Shown piece after piece: positions 51,669-60,476 of a DNA stretch of 64,000 nucleotides (positions are counted from its first letter, which is position 1; each line of letters begins with the position of its first letter). Origin of the DNA: Mycobacterium sp. AZCC_0083 (lineage in GTDB: Bacteria; Actinomycetota; Actinomycetes; Mycobacteriales; Mycobacteriaceae). The translations under genes and the position numbers were made by a program. The notes below the pieces were generated by a model. The model was not told where the DNA came from and searched no databases. It was given only the letters and a program-made list of their open reading frames with translations. The stretch is taken from contig NZ_JACHGP010000007.1 in assembly GCF_014202335.1 (NCBI RefSeq), positions 372,001 through 436,000 on the forward strand. Direction: 5' to 3'.

Positions 51669-52583
51669 ATGCGAGCAGTCGTCTTCGATCCGCAAGCCCC
51701 TCAAAACCTGCGCTTCGACGAGGTGAGTCCACCGGTTGTCGCTGATGACGAGGCATTGATCGACGTCAAGGCAATCGCACTGAACTTCGGCGAGGTGCGC
51801 TTCATCGCCGACGTGCGCCAGCCCGGCGAGGTGCCAGGGTGGGATGCCGCAGGAGTGGTCGTCCAAGCCGCGGCCGATGGAACCGGGCCATCGGCAGGCA
51901 CCCGAGTGGTGACCTTCAATGGCGCCGGTGGGTGGGCTGAGCGCCGCGTGGCGCCAACCGGCAACATCGCGGTAGTTCCCGACTCCGTCGACTTCGCCAC
52001 TGCTGCCGCGTTGCCCGTCGCCGGCGTCACGGCATTGCAGGCACTGCGAGCACTCGGATCCGTCGTGGGGCGGAGAGTGCTCATCACCGGCGCGTCCGGC
52101 GGGGTCGGCCGGTTCGCCGTGCAGCTCGCGGCCAGGGCTGGCGCTCACGTGATCGCGGCAGTCGGAAGCGAGGCACGGGGCGCGGGGCTCGTCGAGTTGG
52201 GCGCCGCCGAGGTCGTCGTCGGGCTCGACGACGTCACCGAGCCCGTGTTCGGTGTCCTGGAGAATGTTGGCGGCCCACTGCTGGCCCAGGCGTTCAGCCT
52301 GGTCGGCGAAGGCGGTTCCGTACAGTCGATCGGGATGGCGTCCAACCAGCCTACGACGATCGACTTCGAGGCGGAACGGCACAGGTGGACGCGGAAGCGC
52401 TTGGAGCCCTTCACGGTTCGCGAACCCTTCCAAGCGGACCTCAACTACCTGGTCGAACTGCTGGCCACCAGCCAGCTGGATCCGCAGATCGGGTTGCGCG
52501 ACTCGTGGGACAACGTGTCAGGGGCCGCTGAGGCACTGCTTGACCGCCGGGTGGCGGGCAAGGTGGTCCTGGACGTCACCTGA
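51669..52583 (+). CDS. MDR-superfamily quinone oxidoreductase-like protein
   Basis: 304 residues. GroES-like N-terminus (MRAVVFDPQAPQNLRFDEVSPPVV), nucleotide-binding motif VLITGASGGVGRFAVQLAARAGA near 137. The catalytic and structural zinc cysteines of alcohol dehydrogenases are absent, so it belongs to the zinc-free quinone oxidoreductase/enoyl reductase branch and would reduce quinones or enones with NADPH. No operon partner on its strand. It converges with the ABC ATPase gene over a short hairpin. Confidence 0.85.
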   Translation: MRAVVFDPQAPQNLRFDEVSPPVVADDEALIDVKAIALNFGEVRFIADVRQPGEVPGWDAAGVVVQAAADGTGPSAGTRVVTFNGAGGWAERRVAPTGNIAVVPDSVDFATAAALPVAGVTALQALRALGSVVGRRVLITGASGGVGRFAVQLAARAGAHVIAAVGSEARGAGLVELGAAEVVVGLDDVTEPVFGVLENVGGPLLAQAFSLVGEGGSVQSIGMASNQPTTIDFEAERHRWTRKRLEPFTVREPFQADLNYLVELLATSQLDPQIGLRDSWDNVSGAAEALLDRRVAGKVVLDVT

Positions 52584-52604
52584 CCACCGCTGCCACCGCG
52601 GTGG
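52584..52604. terminator. Short hairpin between convergent genes
   Basis: CCACCGC (52584-52590) pairs with GCGGTGG (52598-52604) around a 7-base loop, immediately after the oxidoreductase stop and 1 base before the stop of the convergent ABC ATPase gene. No T tract follows. A bidirectional terminator is inferred from the position. Confidence 0.45.
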
Positions 52605-52605
52605 A

Positions 52606-53430
52606 TCAGGCTCCCTTGCGTCCCAGCTCGTGCGAGAGCGCCTCGAGTTCGTCACCGCCGGCCATCTCCTGAGTGAGGTGGTCCAGCGTGATGTCGTCGT
52701 AAGAGCAGTCGAGTTTCTGCCTGCCGCGGTTGAGCAGCACGAAGTGGTCGCCCACCATGTGTGCGTGGTGCGGGTTGTGCGTGATGAACACGACGCCGAA
52801 GCCGGCCTCCTTCGCCGCGGTGATGTACTTCAACACCACCCCCGACTGCTTGACCCCCAGCGCGGCCGTCGGCTCGTCGAGGATCAGTACCCGCGCCCCG
52901 AAGAACACCGCGCGGGCGATCGCCACGCACTGACGTTGGCCGCCGGACAGCGAACCGATCGGTGCGTCGACGTCCGGCAGCTCGATACCCATCTTGGCCA
53001 ATTCGGCGAGCGTCGTGGCCCGCATCGCATTGGCGTCCAACGAATACGGGAACGACGACTTGCGCAGCTCCTGGCCGAGGAAGAAGTTGCGCCATACCGG
53101 CATCAACGGCACGACGGCGAGGTTCTGGTACACCGTGGCGATGCCCTTGGCGAGCGCGTCGCCCGGGGATGCGAACTTCGTCGACTCGCCATCCACGAGA
53201 AGGTCACCCTCGGTCTGCTGGTGCAGCCCGGAGATGATCTTGATGAGCGTGGACTTGCCCGCGCCGTTGTCGCCGAGGATGCCGGTGACCTCGCCCGCGT
53301 GCACACGCAGGCAGATGTCCTTGAGCGCGGTGATGTTTCCGTATGACTTACTGACGTTCTTCAACTCGACCAGGGGCACCTTGCCCCCGGACGGGGCGTC
53401 ATGTTCGGGACGTTCGACTGTTGCAGTCAT
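52606..53430 (-). CDS. Sugar ABC transporter ATP-binding protein
   Basis: 274 residues from the ATG at 53430 with GAGGTGA upstream. Walker A GDNGAGKST (53-61), signature LSGGQ (161-165), Walker B VLILDEP (181-187) and the switch His in FITHNPHHAHMVGD. This is a single nucleotide-binding domain, unlike the two-domain RbsA/MglA type of about 500 residues, as found in FrcA-like carbohydrate (CUT2) systems. It powers the importer formed with the permease and binding protein upstream. It starts 4 bases after the permease stop. Confidence 0.9.
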   Translation of the reverse strand: MTATVERPEHDAPSGGKVPLVELKNVSKSYGNITALKDICLRVHAGEVTGILGDNGAGKSTLIKIISGLHQQTEGDLLVDGESTKFASPGDALAKGIATVYQNLAVVPLMPVWRNFFLGQELRKSSFPYSLDANAMRATTLAELAKMGIELPDVDAPIGSLSGGQRQCVAIARAVFFGARVLILDEPTAALGVKQSGVVLKYITAAKEAGFGVVFITHNPHHAHMVGDHFVLLNRGRQKLDCSYDDITLDHLTQEMAGGDELEALSHELGRKGA

Positions 53431-53434
53431 TCGG

Positions 53435-54493
53435 TCACCTCTTCGCTGCGTAGTTACGGAAGGCGTTGTTGGCGATGACGGCGAACAGGAGCACCGCGCC
53501 GAGGAAGAACTTGAACCAGTCGGGATCCCAACCGGCATAGACGATCCCCTGGTTGGCCATGCCGAAGATGAACGCACCGATGGCCGCGCCGATCGCCGTG
53601 CCGTAACCGCCGGTGAGCAGACAGCCTCCGATGACGGCGGCGATGATGTAGAAGAACTCGTTGCCGGCGCCCTGCCCGGACTGCACTGTGTTGAACGAGA
53701 ACAGCAGATGCATGCCGGAGAACCAGGCCAGAAAGCCGACGAGCATGAACAGCCCGATCTTGACCTTGGTCACCGGAACGCCCACCGCGCGCGCGCTGTC
53801 CGCGTCACCGCCGACCGCAAAGATCCAGTTGCCGATCTTGGTCTTGAACAACACGTACGTTGCGATCGCGGTGAACAGTAGCCACCACAGCACGGTGATC
53901 TTGATCTGAACGCCGAACACGTTGAACGGGTGCGCGAACACCCACTGGGCCGAGGACCAGCCCTGCATGTCGTTGACGCTCTGGGTGGCGACCTGACCCG
54001 AAACCAGTTTGGTAACAGCGAGATTGATGCCGGCGATCATGAAGAACGAACTCAACGTGATGAGGAAGCTGGGGATCTTCGTCCTCATCACCAGATAGCC
54101 GTTGAGGAATCCGACACCCAACGCGAGCACCAGGGCCAACGCAGCGCCCACCCACAAATTGAGGTGCAGGTTGAAGGCCAGCATCGATGCCGCCAGTGAA
54201 CTGAACGTCACGGCCACGCCTGCCGAGAGGTCGAACTCGCCGCCGATCATCAGCAGCGCCACGCCGCACGCCATGATGCCGATCGTGGAACTGGCATACA
54301 GCACGGTGGCCAGCGACGCGGCCTCCCGGAACGGGGGCGCCACCATCAGGAAGATGACGAACAGCGCGATCGCGCCGATCAGGGCACCCATCTCGGGACG
54401 AATCAGCATGCGCTGCACGCGGTTGCGTTCTTTGACCCGCTCGTCGTGGACGACCTTGCGGCTCCCGAGGTCCAAGTCTGCTTGAGTGGACAT
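53435..54493 (-). CDS. Sugar ABC transporter permease (RbsC/BPD-transp-2 family)
   Basis: 352 residues from the ATG at 54493 (AGAGAAG upstream). About nine to ten membrane segments follow a 50-residue cytoplasmic N-terminus. Family motifs are visible: ALLMIGGEFDLSAGVAVTFSS (the GGxDLS motif), IPSFLITLSSFFMIAGINLAVT and YIIAAVIGGCLLTGGYGTAIGAAIGAFIFGMANQG. It forms the homodimeric channel of a CUT2 importer, taking up a sugar or polyol, likely inositol given the context. Middle gene of the three-gene operon. Confidence 0.9.
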   Translation of the reverse strand: MSTQADLDLGSRKVVHDERVKERNRVQRMLIRPEMGALIGAIALFVIFLMVAPPFREAASLATVLYASSTIGIMACGVALLMIGGEFDLSAGVAVTFSSLAASMLAFNLHLNLWVGAALALVLALGVGFLNGYLVMRTKIPSFLITLSSFFMIAGINLAVTKLVSGQVATQSVNDMQGWSSAQWVFAHPFNVFGVQIKITVLWWLLFTAIATYVLFKTKIGNWIFAVGGDADSARAVGVPVTKVKIGLFMLVGFLAWFSGMHLLFSFNTVQSGQGAGNEFFYIIAAVIGGCLLTGGYGTAIGAAIGAFIFGMANQGIVYAGWDPDWFKFFLGAVLLFAVIANNAFRNYAAKR

Positions 54494-54518
54494 GGCTTCT
54501 CTTTCTTCCGTGATGTCT

Positions 54519-55508
54519 CTAGCGCGTTCCGGCCTTGGCCAATTCGGCGACGGCATCGATGTTTCCCTGGTCGATGAACGACGGCCCGGTCAGTGTCGGC
54601 TGACCGCCACCGATCAGGTTCTTGTTGTTCTTGAACAACCAGAGCGAGTCGATGGCCAGGTAGCCCTGAAGGAACGGCTGCTGATCGACGGCCCACTGCA
54701 CCTTCCCGCCCTTGATCGCATCGACGAGTGCGGCGTTGGTGTCGAAGGTGACGATCTTCGCCGAACTACCGGCGTTCCCGACCGACTGCACCGCGGTCAG
54801 CGCGATCGGCGCGCCGAGCGCGACGACGGTGTCGACCGACGGATCCTGTTGCAGCTTGGCGGTGATCGTCGACTCCACCGACGGCATGTCCTTGCTGTTC
54901 ACGTTCAGAATCTCCATGTTGCCCTTGAAGCCCTGCTTGACTCCGGCGCAACGGGATTCGAGTGCGACCTGACCCTGTTCCTGGATGACGCAGATGATCT
55001 TCTTGGCCCCGTCGGCGTTGAGCTTCTCGCCCGCAGCCACTCCGGCGAGCTTCTCGTCCTGGCCGAAGTACTCCTGGACGTCCATCGCCTTGAAGTTGTC
55101 GAAGCCGGAGTTGAATGCGACGACCGGAATGCCTGCGGCCTCAGCGGCCTTGACGGCCGGAGCCATCGCGTCGGGCTTGGCCAGTGTCAGGGCGATGCCG
55201 TCGACCTTGCTGTCGATCGCGCTCTGCACCAGGTTGGCCTGAGCAGGCGCTTCGGGATCATTGGAGTAGCGCAGCTCGATGTTGTCCTTGTCGGCCGCGG
55301 CCTGCGCGCCCTTGCGGATGAGATCCCAGAACGAGTCGCCCGGCACCTCGTGGGTGATCATCGCGACCGTCATGCGTGGGGTGTTCGCCTGACCGGCGCC
55401 CATCCCGTTGCCGCTGCTGTCCGGCTTTCCGCCGGTGCTCGAACACGACGCGAGCCCCAGGGTGAGCACCCCAATTCCCGCCACGGCTGCCAACCGAACA
55501 AACTTCAT
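54519..55508 (-). CDS. Periplasmic sugar-binding lipoprotein
   Basis: 329 residues from the ATG at 55508 with AGGAGA upstream. A lipoprotein signal peptide ends in LGLASC, so the mature protein is lipid-anchored at Cys22. The remainder is a type 1 periplasmic-binding fold (MTVAMITHEVPGDSFWDLIRKGAQAAADKDNIELRYSNDPEAPAQANLVQSAIDSKVDGIALTLA). It captures the substrate for the permease and ATPase. A conserved 28-base regulatory element lies 69 bases upstream and is shared with iolC, which ties the importer to inositol use. Confidence 0.92.
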   Translation of the reverse strand: MKFVRLAAVAGIGVLTLGLASCSSTGGKPDSSGNGMGAGQANTPRMTVAMITHEVPGDSFWDLIRKGAQAAADKDNIELRYSNDPEAPAQANLVQSAIDSKVDGIALTLAKPDAMAPAVKAAEAAGIPVVAFNSGFDNFKAMDVQEYFGQDEKLAGVAAGEKLNADGAKKIICVIQEQGQVALESRCAGVKQGFKGNMEILNVNSKDMPSVESTITAKLQQDPSVDTVVALGAPIALTAVQSVGNAGSSAKIVTFDTNAALVDAIKGGKVQWAVDQQPFLQGYLAIDSLWLFKNNKNLIGGGQPTLTGPSFIDQGNIDAVAELAKAGTR

Positions 55509-55576
55509 CGTTTCTCCTGTCTGCGGGTGCCCAGTGGCACTACATGAACACGATGTAATACGGGTCACACCCGAAA

Positions 55577-55604
55577 GTCAATAGTTTGTTCGGACATTAG
55601 GACT
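55577..55604 (-). promoter_or_regulatory. IolR-like box upstream of the ABC importer
   Basis: In the importer's direction this 28-base stretch agrees with 60477-60504 upstream of iolC at 24 or more positions, in the same orientation to its gene. The core, TGTTCGGACA on the plus strand (55587-55596), is close to the Corynebacterium glutamicum IolR consensus KGWCHTRACA with one mismatch when read on the other strand. A TTGAC hexamer at the downstream end (55577-55581 on the complementary strand) may be the -35 element. Confidence 0.7.
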
Positions 55605-55655
55605 GCAGGTCAAATGTTAGGGTGCGTCCATCCTGGTCACAGCAAGATCAGGTGC

Positions 55656-56109
55656 CACCCACACGAATGACTTCGAATTGGCCGTCTGCGCGGAGACGAT
55701 CTTCACCGATCTGCCCATCACCGAACGGGCTCGACGCATCGACCAGCTCGGTTTCGCCGTCGAAATATGGAGCTGGCACGACAAGGATCTCCAGACCCCT
55801 CGCGGCGAGAGGCGCCCGGTTCCTCGATGACCGGATATGTGCACGGCGACCTGGTGGATCGCAGCGGCGCGGACGAGGTGGTGCGCACCGCCGAGCTGAG
55901 CATCAAAGCCGCTGCGACGCTTCGCGTTCCACGGCTCAACCTGCACATCGCCGAACTGGTGGAGTTGGTGCGGCGATGCGGTGACGCCATCGGTGAGGTT
56001 CAGGTCGCCGACGTGCCCGGGCGATGCGAGCCGGGCGGCGGCGAGATCTTCTACCCAGCGATCGCCGCGGCGTTGCGTGACGTCGGCTTCACCGGCACGG
56101 TCGGCCTGG
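55656..56109 (+). pseudogene. Broken copy of the Hyi-like isomerase gene
   Basis: Three pieces match the intact isomerase at 50349-51122. The first (FELAVCAETIFTDLPITERARRIDQLGFAVEIWSWHDKDLQ) runs to a frameshift near 55800. The second (SSMTGYVHGDLVDRSGADEVVRTAELSIKAAATLRVPRLNLHIAELV) continues in another frame and then jumps about 80 residues, at a shared GAACTGGT/GAACTCGT-type sequence, to ELVRRCGDAIGEVQVADVPGRCEPGGGEIFYPAIAAALRDVGFTGTVGL. The last 20 or so residues are missing, replaced by the end of the iolT gene. No start codon in the right frame is evident. It cannot make a barrel. Confidence 0.87.
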
Positions 56110-57516
56110 TCAGGCGTTCGCTGCCTCCCGCTGCAGGCCCTCGGCTTCGAACCGGTCCTCTAGTTCCTCCAGCGTGGTGCCCTTGGTCTCCGGCACGAAC
56201 TTGTGCACGAACAACCAGGATCCGACGTTGACCCCGACGAAGAGCAGGAAGGTGCCCGTCGAGCCGAGCGCCGAGTTCAACACTGGGAACGCAAACGAGA
56301 TGATCGCGTTGGTGCACCAGAGCACGAACACCGCGATGCCCATCGCGAACCCGCGGATGCTGAGCGGGAAGATCTCCGACAGCAGCAGCCACACACAGGT
56401 GCCGATGAACATCTGCACGAAGGCCACGAACACGATCATGCAGGCCAGGATGATGTAGCTGCGTGTGGTTGATTCGGGCATCAGAAATGTCAGTGACAGT
56501 GCGAGCTGCGCGCCGGCCACGCCGGCAAATCCGGTGAGCAGCATGGTCCGTCGGCCGATGAAGCCGAGCAGGATGATGCCGATGATCGTGGTCACCACCG
56601 ATGTCACGCCGACGGCGATGGTGGCGATCAGTGAGGCGCTCACGCCCAGGCCACTCTGCTCCAGAATTGTCGGGGCGTAGTAGTTGACGGTGTTGATGCC
56701 GGTGGCCTGCTGCACGATGGCCAGGCCGCAGCCGATGAGCACCACGCGCCTGATCCACGGGACATCCCGGATCACCGAGAACGGGGTACTCCTGACGTTC
56801 AGGGTGCGCTCGGCATGTTCGACGATCGCCGCGAATTCGGCGTCGGCTTCACGCTTGTCCAGACTGTATCCGAGTACCTTCCTGGCCTCCTCCATGCGCC
56901 CCTTCAGCCCGTACCACCGCGGTGAATCGGGCAACGCCATCATGCCGAGCAGCAGCGCGACCGCGGGCACCGCGGCCACTGCGAGCATGATGCGCCAGAC
57001 GTGCGGATCCTGGATGAGGTGATCGAGCAGGGCATTCATGGCGAAGGCGAGCATTTGACCCGTCACGATCATCAATTCGTTGATGGTCACCATTCGGCCG
57101 CGCCGTTCCGGGGGCGCCATTTCCGCGAGGTACAGCGGGCACGTCACCGACGCCGCCCCCACGCCGATACCGAGGATGATGCGCGCCGCGACCATGATCT
57201 GAACGGTCGGGGCAAGTGCACATCCCAGCGCGCCGACCAGGAAGATGAAGGCGCACAGCAACAAGGTCTTCTTCCGGCCGAGGCGGTCGGCGATGCGCCC
57301 GCCAAAGAGCGCACCCAACGCGGCACCCGGGAACAGCAGCGAGCTCACCACCGTCGCCTCGCCGAACGAGCTCAGATCGAGGTCGTCCTTCATGTACAGC
57401 AGCGCACCGGAGATGACTCCCGTGTCGTAGCCGAACAGCAGACCGCCGAGCGTCGCGATCACCGTGAGCTTGGTCAAGAATCTGCGAGGCGGCGCGCCTT
57501 CGGTCGATGTCGCCAT
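56110..57516 (-). CDS. iolT: Sugar porter-family MFS transporter, inositol type
   Basis: 468 residues from the ATG at 57516 with AAGGAAG upstream. Twelve membrane segments with sugar-porter motifs: TLGGLLFGYDTGVISGALLYM, GGRIADRLGRKKTLL, PLYLAEMAPPERRGRMVTINELMIVTGQ, PDSPRWYGLKGRMEEA and the C-terminal VPETKGTTLEELEDRF. The closest named relatives are the major myo-inositol proton symporters IolT. It starts 27 bases after the epimerase stop, so the two are co-transcribed. Its 3' end directly abuts the isomerase pseudogene. Confidence 0.9.
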   Translation of the reverse strand: MATSTEGAPPRRFLTKLTVIATLGGLLFGYDTGVISGALLYMKDDLDLSSFGEATVVSSLLFPGAALGALFGGRIADRLGRKKTLLLCAFIFLVGALGCALAPTVQIMVAARIILGIGVGAASVTCPLYLAEMAPPERRGRMVTINELMIVTGQMLAFAMNALLDHLIQDPHVWRIMLAVAAVPAVALLLGMMALPDSPRWYGLKGRMEEARKVLGYSLDKREADAEFAAIVEHAERTLNVRSTPFSVIRDVPWIRRVVLIGCGLAIVQQATGINTVNYYAPTILEQSGLGVSASLIATIAVGVTSVVTTIIGIILLGFIGRRTMLLTGFAGVAGAQLALSLTFLMPESTTRSYIILACMIVFVAFVQMFIGTCVWLLLSEIFPLSIRGFAMGIAVFVLWCTNAIISFAFPVLNSALGSTGTFLLFVGVNVGSWLFVHKFVPETKGTTLEELEDRFEAEGLQREAANA

Positions 57517-57543
57517 GATGTCGTCTTCCTTTTCGTTCGGTGA

Positions 57544-58548
57544 TCAGACGGGTTGTGCCGCAAGATCGCTCGCGGCGAGCAGTGTGGTTGCGGCGACCTG
57601 GAGGCCCTCGAGTTGGCCGAGTTCGGTGTCCTCGTGCTCGACGTTGACCGCCATGTCCGGGTCGACCCGGCGCAGCGCGGCGAGGAACCTCGCCCAGAAG
57701 TCGACGTCGTGACCGCGACCGACCGCGACGAAATCCCAGCTGGACTCGGTGGGCCACCGGTTGACGGTGTGCCTGCCACCCAGTGAAGTGCTGGGTTGGT
57801 CGGCCGGCGTACGGGTGAACCGGTCGTCGAGCACGCCGTACACGGCACATGCCGGGTTGATCCGGGTGTCCTTTGCCGCGGCGTGAAAGACCAGCTCGCC
57901 CAGGAAGTCGATGGCAGCGACCGGGTCGATGCCCTGCCAGAACAGGTGGCTCGGATCCATCTCGGCGCCGACGTGCGTCGCACCCGTCTTCTCCACGAGT
58001 CGCTGCAACGTGGGCGGATTGAACACCAGATTCTGTGGGTGCATCTCGATGCAGACCTTGACGTCATGGGCGCGTGCGAGGGCGTCGATCTCCCGCCAGA
58101 ACGGCACGGCGACGTCATCCCACTGATAGTCCAACGAGTCGAGATAGCCACTGTCCCAGGGGTTCACGTGCCACGCGGGCCACTGGCCGCCGGAGTGTGC
58201 GGCGGGCAGGCCGGACATGGTGACCACCCGGCGCACGCCGAGCGTAGCGGCGACTCGGATCGCACGGCGCAGATCGTCGGCGTCTTCCGGGCCTACCTCG
58301 GGATCGGCGTGCAACGGGTTGCCATTGACGTTCAGACCCGTCAGTTGCACCCCGGTCTCCTCGAAGACGGCCAGGTAGGCAGCCGGATCCAGCTCGCCAT
58401 CGAGCAGAGCGGCCACCGGCAGGTGCGGGCTGGGCAGGAAGCCGCCGGCGTTGACTTCCGCTCCCGTCAATCCGAGCGACCGGATGGTGGTCAGTGCCTG
58501 TCGTAGCGGCATGTCGTGCAGCACCGCGGTGTACACACCCAACCTCAT
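57544..58548 (-). CDS. Sugar phosphate isomerase/epimerase (TIM barrel)
   Basis: 334 residues. MRLGVYTAVLHDMPLRQALTTIRSLGLTGAEVNAGGFLPSPH starts a xylose isomerase-like barrel; metal ligands are seen in VCIEMHPQNLVFN, VGAEMDPSHLFWQGIDP, VFHAAAKDTRIN and AVNVEHEDTELGQLEGL. The family includes inosose isomerases (IolI), dehydratases and tagatose epimerases. It may interconvert keto-inositols before IolE. First gene of a two-gene unit with iolT, divergent from a LacI regulator with a tandem operator between. Confidence 0.87.
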   Translation of the reverse strand: MRLGVYTAVLHDMPLRQALTTIRSLGLTGAEVNAGGFLPSPHLPVAALLDGELDPAAYLAVFEETGVQLTGLNVNGNPLHADPEVGPEDADDLRRAIRVAATLGVRRVVTMSGLPAAHSGGQWPAWHVNPWDSGYLDSLDYQWDDVAVPFWREIDALARAHDVKVCIEMHPQNLVFNPPTLQRLVEKTGATHVGAEMDPSHLFWQGIDPVAAIDFLGELVFHAAAKDTRINPACAVYGVLDDRFTRTPADQPSTSLGGRHTVNRWPTESSWDFVAVGRGHDVDFWARFLAALRRVDPDMAVNVEHEDTELGQLEGLQVAATTLLAASDLAAQPV

Positions 58549-58575
58549 CGAGGAACTCCCATGTTTTTGCGGACC

Positions 58576-58601
58576 TAAAGCGCGTTAGTAAAGCGCGTTA
58601 G
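58576..58601. promoter_or_regulatory. Tandem operator for the adjacent LacI regulator
   Basis: Two identical 13-base units TAAAGCGCGTTAG (58576-58588 and 58589-58601). Each unit, with the base before it, is nearly palindromic (CTAA...GCGC...TTAG), with the central CG that LacI-family sites have. It lies in the 112-base divergent gap between the epimerase-iolT unit and the LacI gene. Confidence 0.75.
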
Positions 58602-58660
58602 GACTAATATGAACGCAGCACAGCGCTGTGTCAACCGTCACATTCAGGAGGGTCGTATTG

Positions 58661-59713
58661 GTGCCCCCATCCGCCGCGGGCAACCGGCCAGTCCGCCGGC
58701 CGACGATGGACGACGTAGCCCGGCGGGCCGGCGTGTCCCGGACCCTGGTGTCCTTCGTGCTGGACGGCAAGCCCGGGGCCAGCGAGAAGACCCGTGAGCG
58801 AGTGCTCGCCGTGGCCGACGAGATCGGGTACCGGCCGGATTCAGCTGCGCGGTCGCTCGCGAGAGGACGCAGCCGAACGCTGGGTGTGCTGTTGGACATC
58901 CGCCAACTGTTCGAAGCCGAACTCGTCACCGGTATCTACCCGGCCGCTGAAGGTATCGGCTATGAGGTGTTGCTGTCGGCCAACCTGTCCGACCGAGCCG
59001 AATCGGTGCCCGTCGAGGCCCTGCTGAGCCACCGTTGCGAGGGCCTGATCCTACTCGGACCGAAATCCGATCCCGACTACTTCAAGACCCTGGCCCAGCG
59101 GGTGCCGGTGGTGGTCGTCGGGCGGAGGCTCGCACCGACACCGGGCTTGGCGACGGTACGAACCGATGACGCGAAGGGCATCGGGCAGGCGGTCAACTAC
59201 CTGTACGACATCGGACATCGGGCCATTCATCACGTGGACGGCGGCACCGATCCGGGGTCGGCCGACCGGCGGCGGGCCTACCGGGCGGCGATGCGGCGGC
59301 ACGGACTCTCCGCCTACGCCAAGGTGATTCCGGGCGCGCACAACGAGGCTGCCGGCGCCGACGCGGCGCGCGCGATGCTCGCCGACCGCGAACTGCCCAC
59401 CGCCGTGCTGGCGGGCAACGACCGCTGCGCGCTCGGACTTCTGGACGTGTTCACCAGGGCGGGCGTCGACGTGCCAGGCGACCTGTCACTGATCGGCTAC
59501 GACGACAGCCACCTTTCCGACAACCCCCGGATCGATCTGACCACGGTGCACCAGGACGCCAACGCCCTTGCCGGCCACGCCGTTCGGATGGCGGTGGGCC
59601 TGCTTGAGGGCAATCTCGACCAGAATCGTGACGTGGTTCTCGAGCCCGTGTTGATGGTCCGTGGCACCACTGCGCCCATTGGTCAGCGGTCGACGAGCGT
59701 GGTCTCGAAGTAA
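58661..59713 (+). CDS. LacI-family transcriptional regulator
   Basis: 350 residues from a GTG at 58661, with AGGAGG 9 bases upstream; a TTG just before it at 58658 is possible. The headpiece is PTMDDVARRAGVSRTLVSFVLDGKPGASEKTRERVLAVADEIGYRPDSAARSLARG, followed by a sugar-binding domain (TLGVLLDIRQLFEAELVTGIY, VLAGNDRCALGLLDVFTRAGVDVPGDLSLIGYDDSHLSDNPRIDLTTVHQD). It likely represses the divergent epimerase-iolT unit through the tandem operator. Its last 31 bases overlap the end of the GntR gene. Confidence 0.9.
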   Translation: MPPSAAGNRPVRRPTMDDVARRAGVSRTLVSFVLDGKPGASEKTRERVLAVADEIGYRPDSAARSLARGRSRTLGVLLDIRQLFEAELVTGIYPAAEGIGYEVLLSANLSDRAESVPVEALLSHRCEGLILLGPKSDPDYFKTLAQRVPVVVVGRRLAPTPGLATVRTDDAKGIGQAVNYLYDIGHRAIHHVDGGTDPGSADRRRAYRAAMRRHGLSAYAKVIPGAHNEAAGADAARAMLADRELPTAVLAGNDRCALGLLDVFTRAGVDVPGDLSLIGYDDSHLSDNPRIDLTTVHQDANALAGHAVRMAVGLLEGNLDQNRDVVLEPVLMVRGTTAPIGQRSTSVVSK

Positions 59714-60414
59714 TAGCGCGACGCCCGGTAGCAATGATCGCCGAACTCGACTGCCTTGCCGGAGTCGTCGAACGCCGTGCGACTCATCGTGAGCAACGGC
59801 GCGCCCGGCTTCTCGTCGAGCAGCCGCGCCTCGGTCTTCGTCGCAGGCCGGGCTCCGATTCGCTGACGCGCCAGGCGAATGTGTACGCCGCGCGTCCGCA
59901 TCGTCTGATACAGCCCGCTGGCCTCCAGCTCGGAAGGATCCGGCGCATACTCAACGGGCAGGTAATTCGTCATCACCGCCAGCGGTTCGCCGTTGGCACT
60001 GCGTAGCCGCGAAATGGTGACCACCTCGTGGTCCGCACTCAGATTCAGGTCGGCAGCGATTTCCGCGGGTGCAACACCGGTGCGGTAATCGAGGAGTTGC
60101 GTGGTCGGTTCCTGCCCAGCCCGGACGAGGTCATCGAAGAGACTGGTCAGCTCGACGCGACGGTGCACCGGGTTCTGCACGACCTGCGTGCCGACACCGC
60201 GCTTGCGGACAAGCATGCCCTTGTCGACCAGTTCCTGGATGGCCCGGCGCGTGGTGGGCCGGGACAGGGTCAGCCGCTTGGCCAGTGCCAGTTCGTTCTC
60301 GAAGCGGTCTCCGGGCGCCAGGTCGCCATCACGGATGGCAGCCTCGATCGCCTGGGCGAGTTGGTAGTAAAGCGGGATAGGACTAGACCTGTCGAGTTCC
60401 ACTGCCAGCGGCAC
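59683..60414 (-). CDS. GntR/HutC-family regulator next to iolC (IolR-like)
   Basis: 243 residues from a GTG at 60414. Winged helix: IPLYYQLAQAIEAAIRDGDLAPGDRFENELALAKRLTLSRPTTRRAIQELVDKGMLVRKRGVGTQVV, then a UTRA effector domain. It is divergent from iolC, and a site close to the C. glutamicum IolR consensus lies 63-90 bases from its start, so it is the best candidate for the inositol repressor. The related box upstream of the ABC importer suggests a second target 5 kb away. The inducer would be inositol or a phosphorylated intermediate. Confidence 0.88.
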   Translation of the reverse strand: MPLAVELDRSSPIPLYYQLAQAIEAAIRDGDLAPGDRFENELALAKRLTLSRPTTRRAIQELVDKGMLVRKRGVGTQVVQNPVHRRVELTSLFDDLVRAGQEPTTQLLDYRTGVAPAEIAADLNLSADHEVVTISRLRSANGEPLAVMTNYLPVEYAPDPSELEASGLYQTMRTRGVHIRLARQRIGARPATKTEARLLDEKPGAPLLTMSRTAFDDSGKAVEFGDHCYRASRYYFETTLVDR

Positions 60415-60476
60415 GTCTGCTCCGATCTCGCGGCGACGTCGAAAGAGTAGCTGAATCTTAGCATCGCATGATTGAA

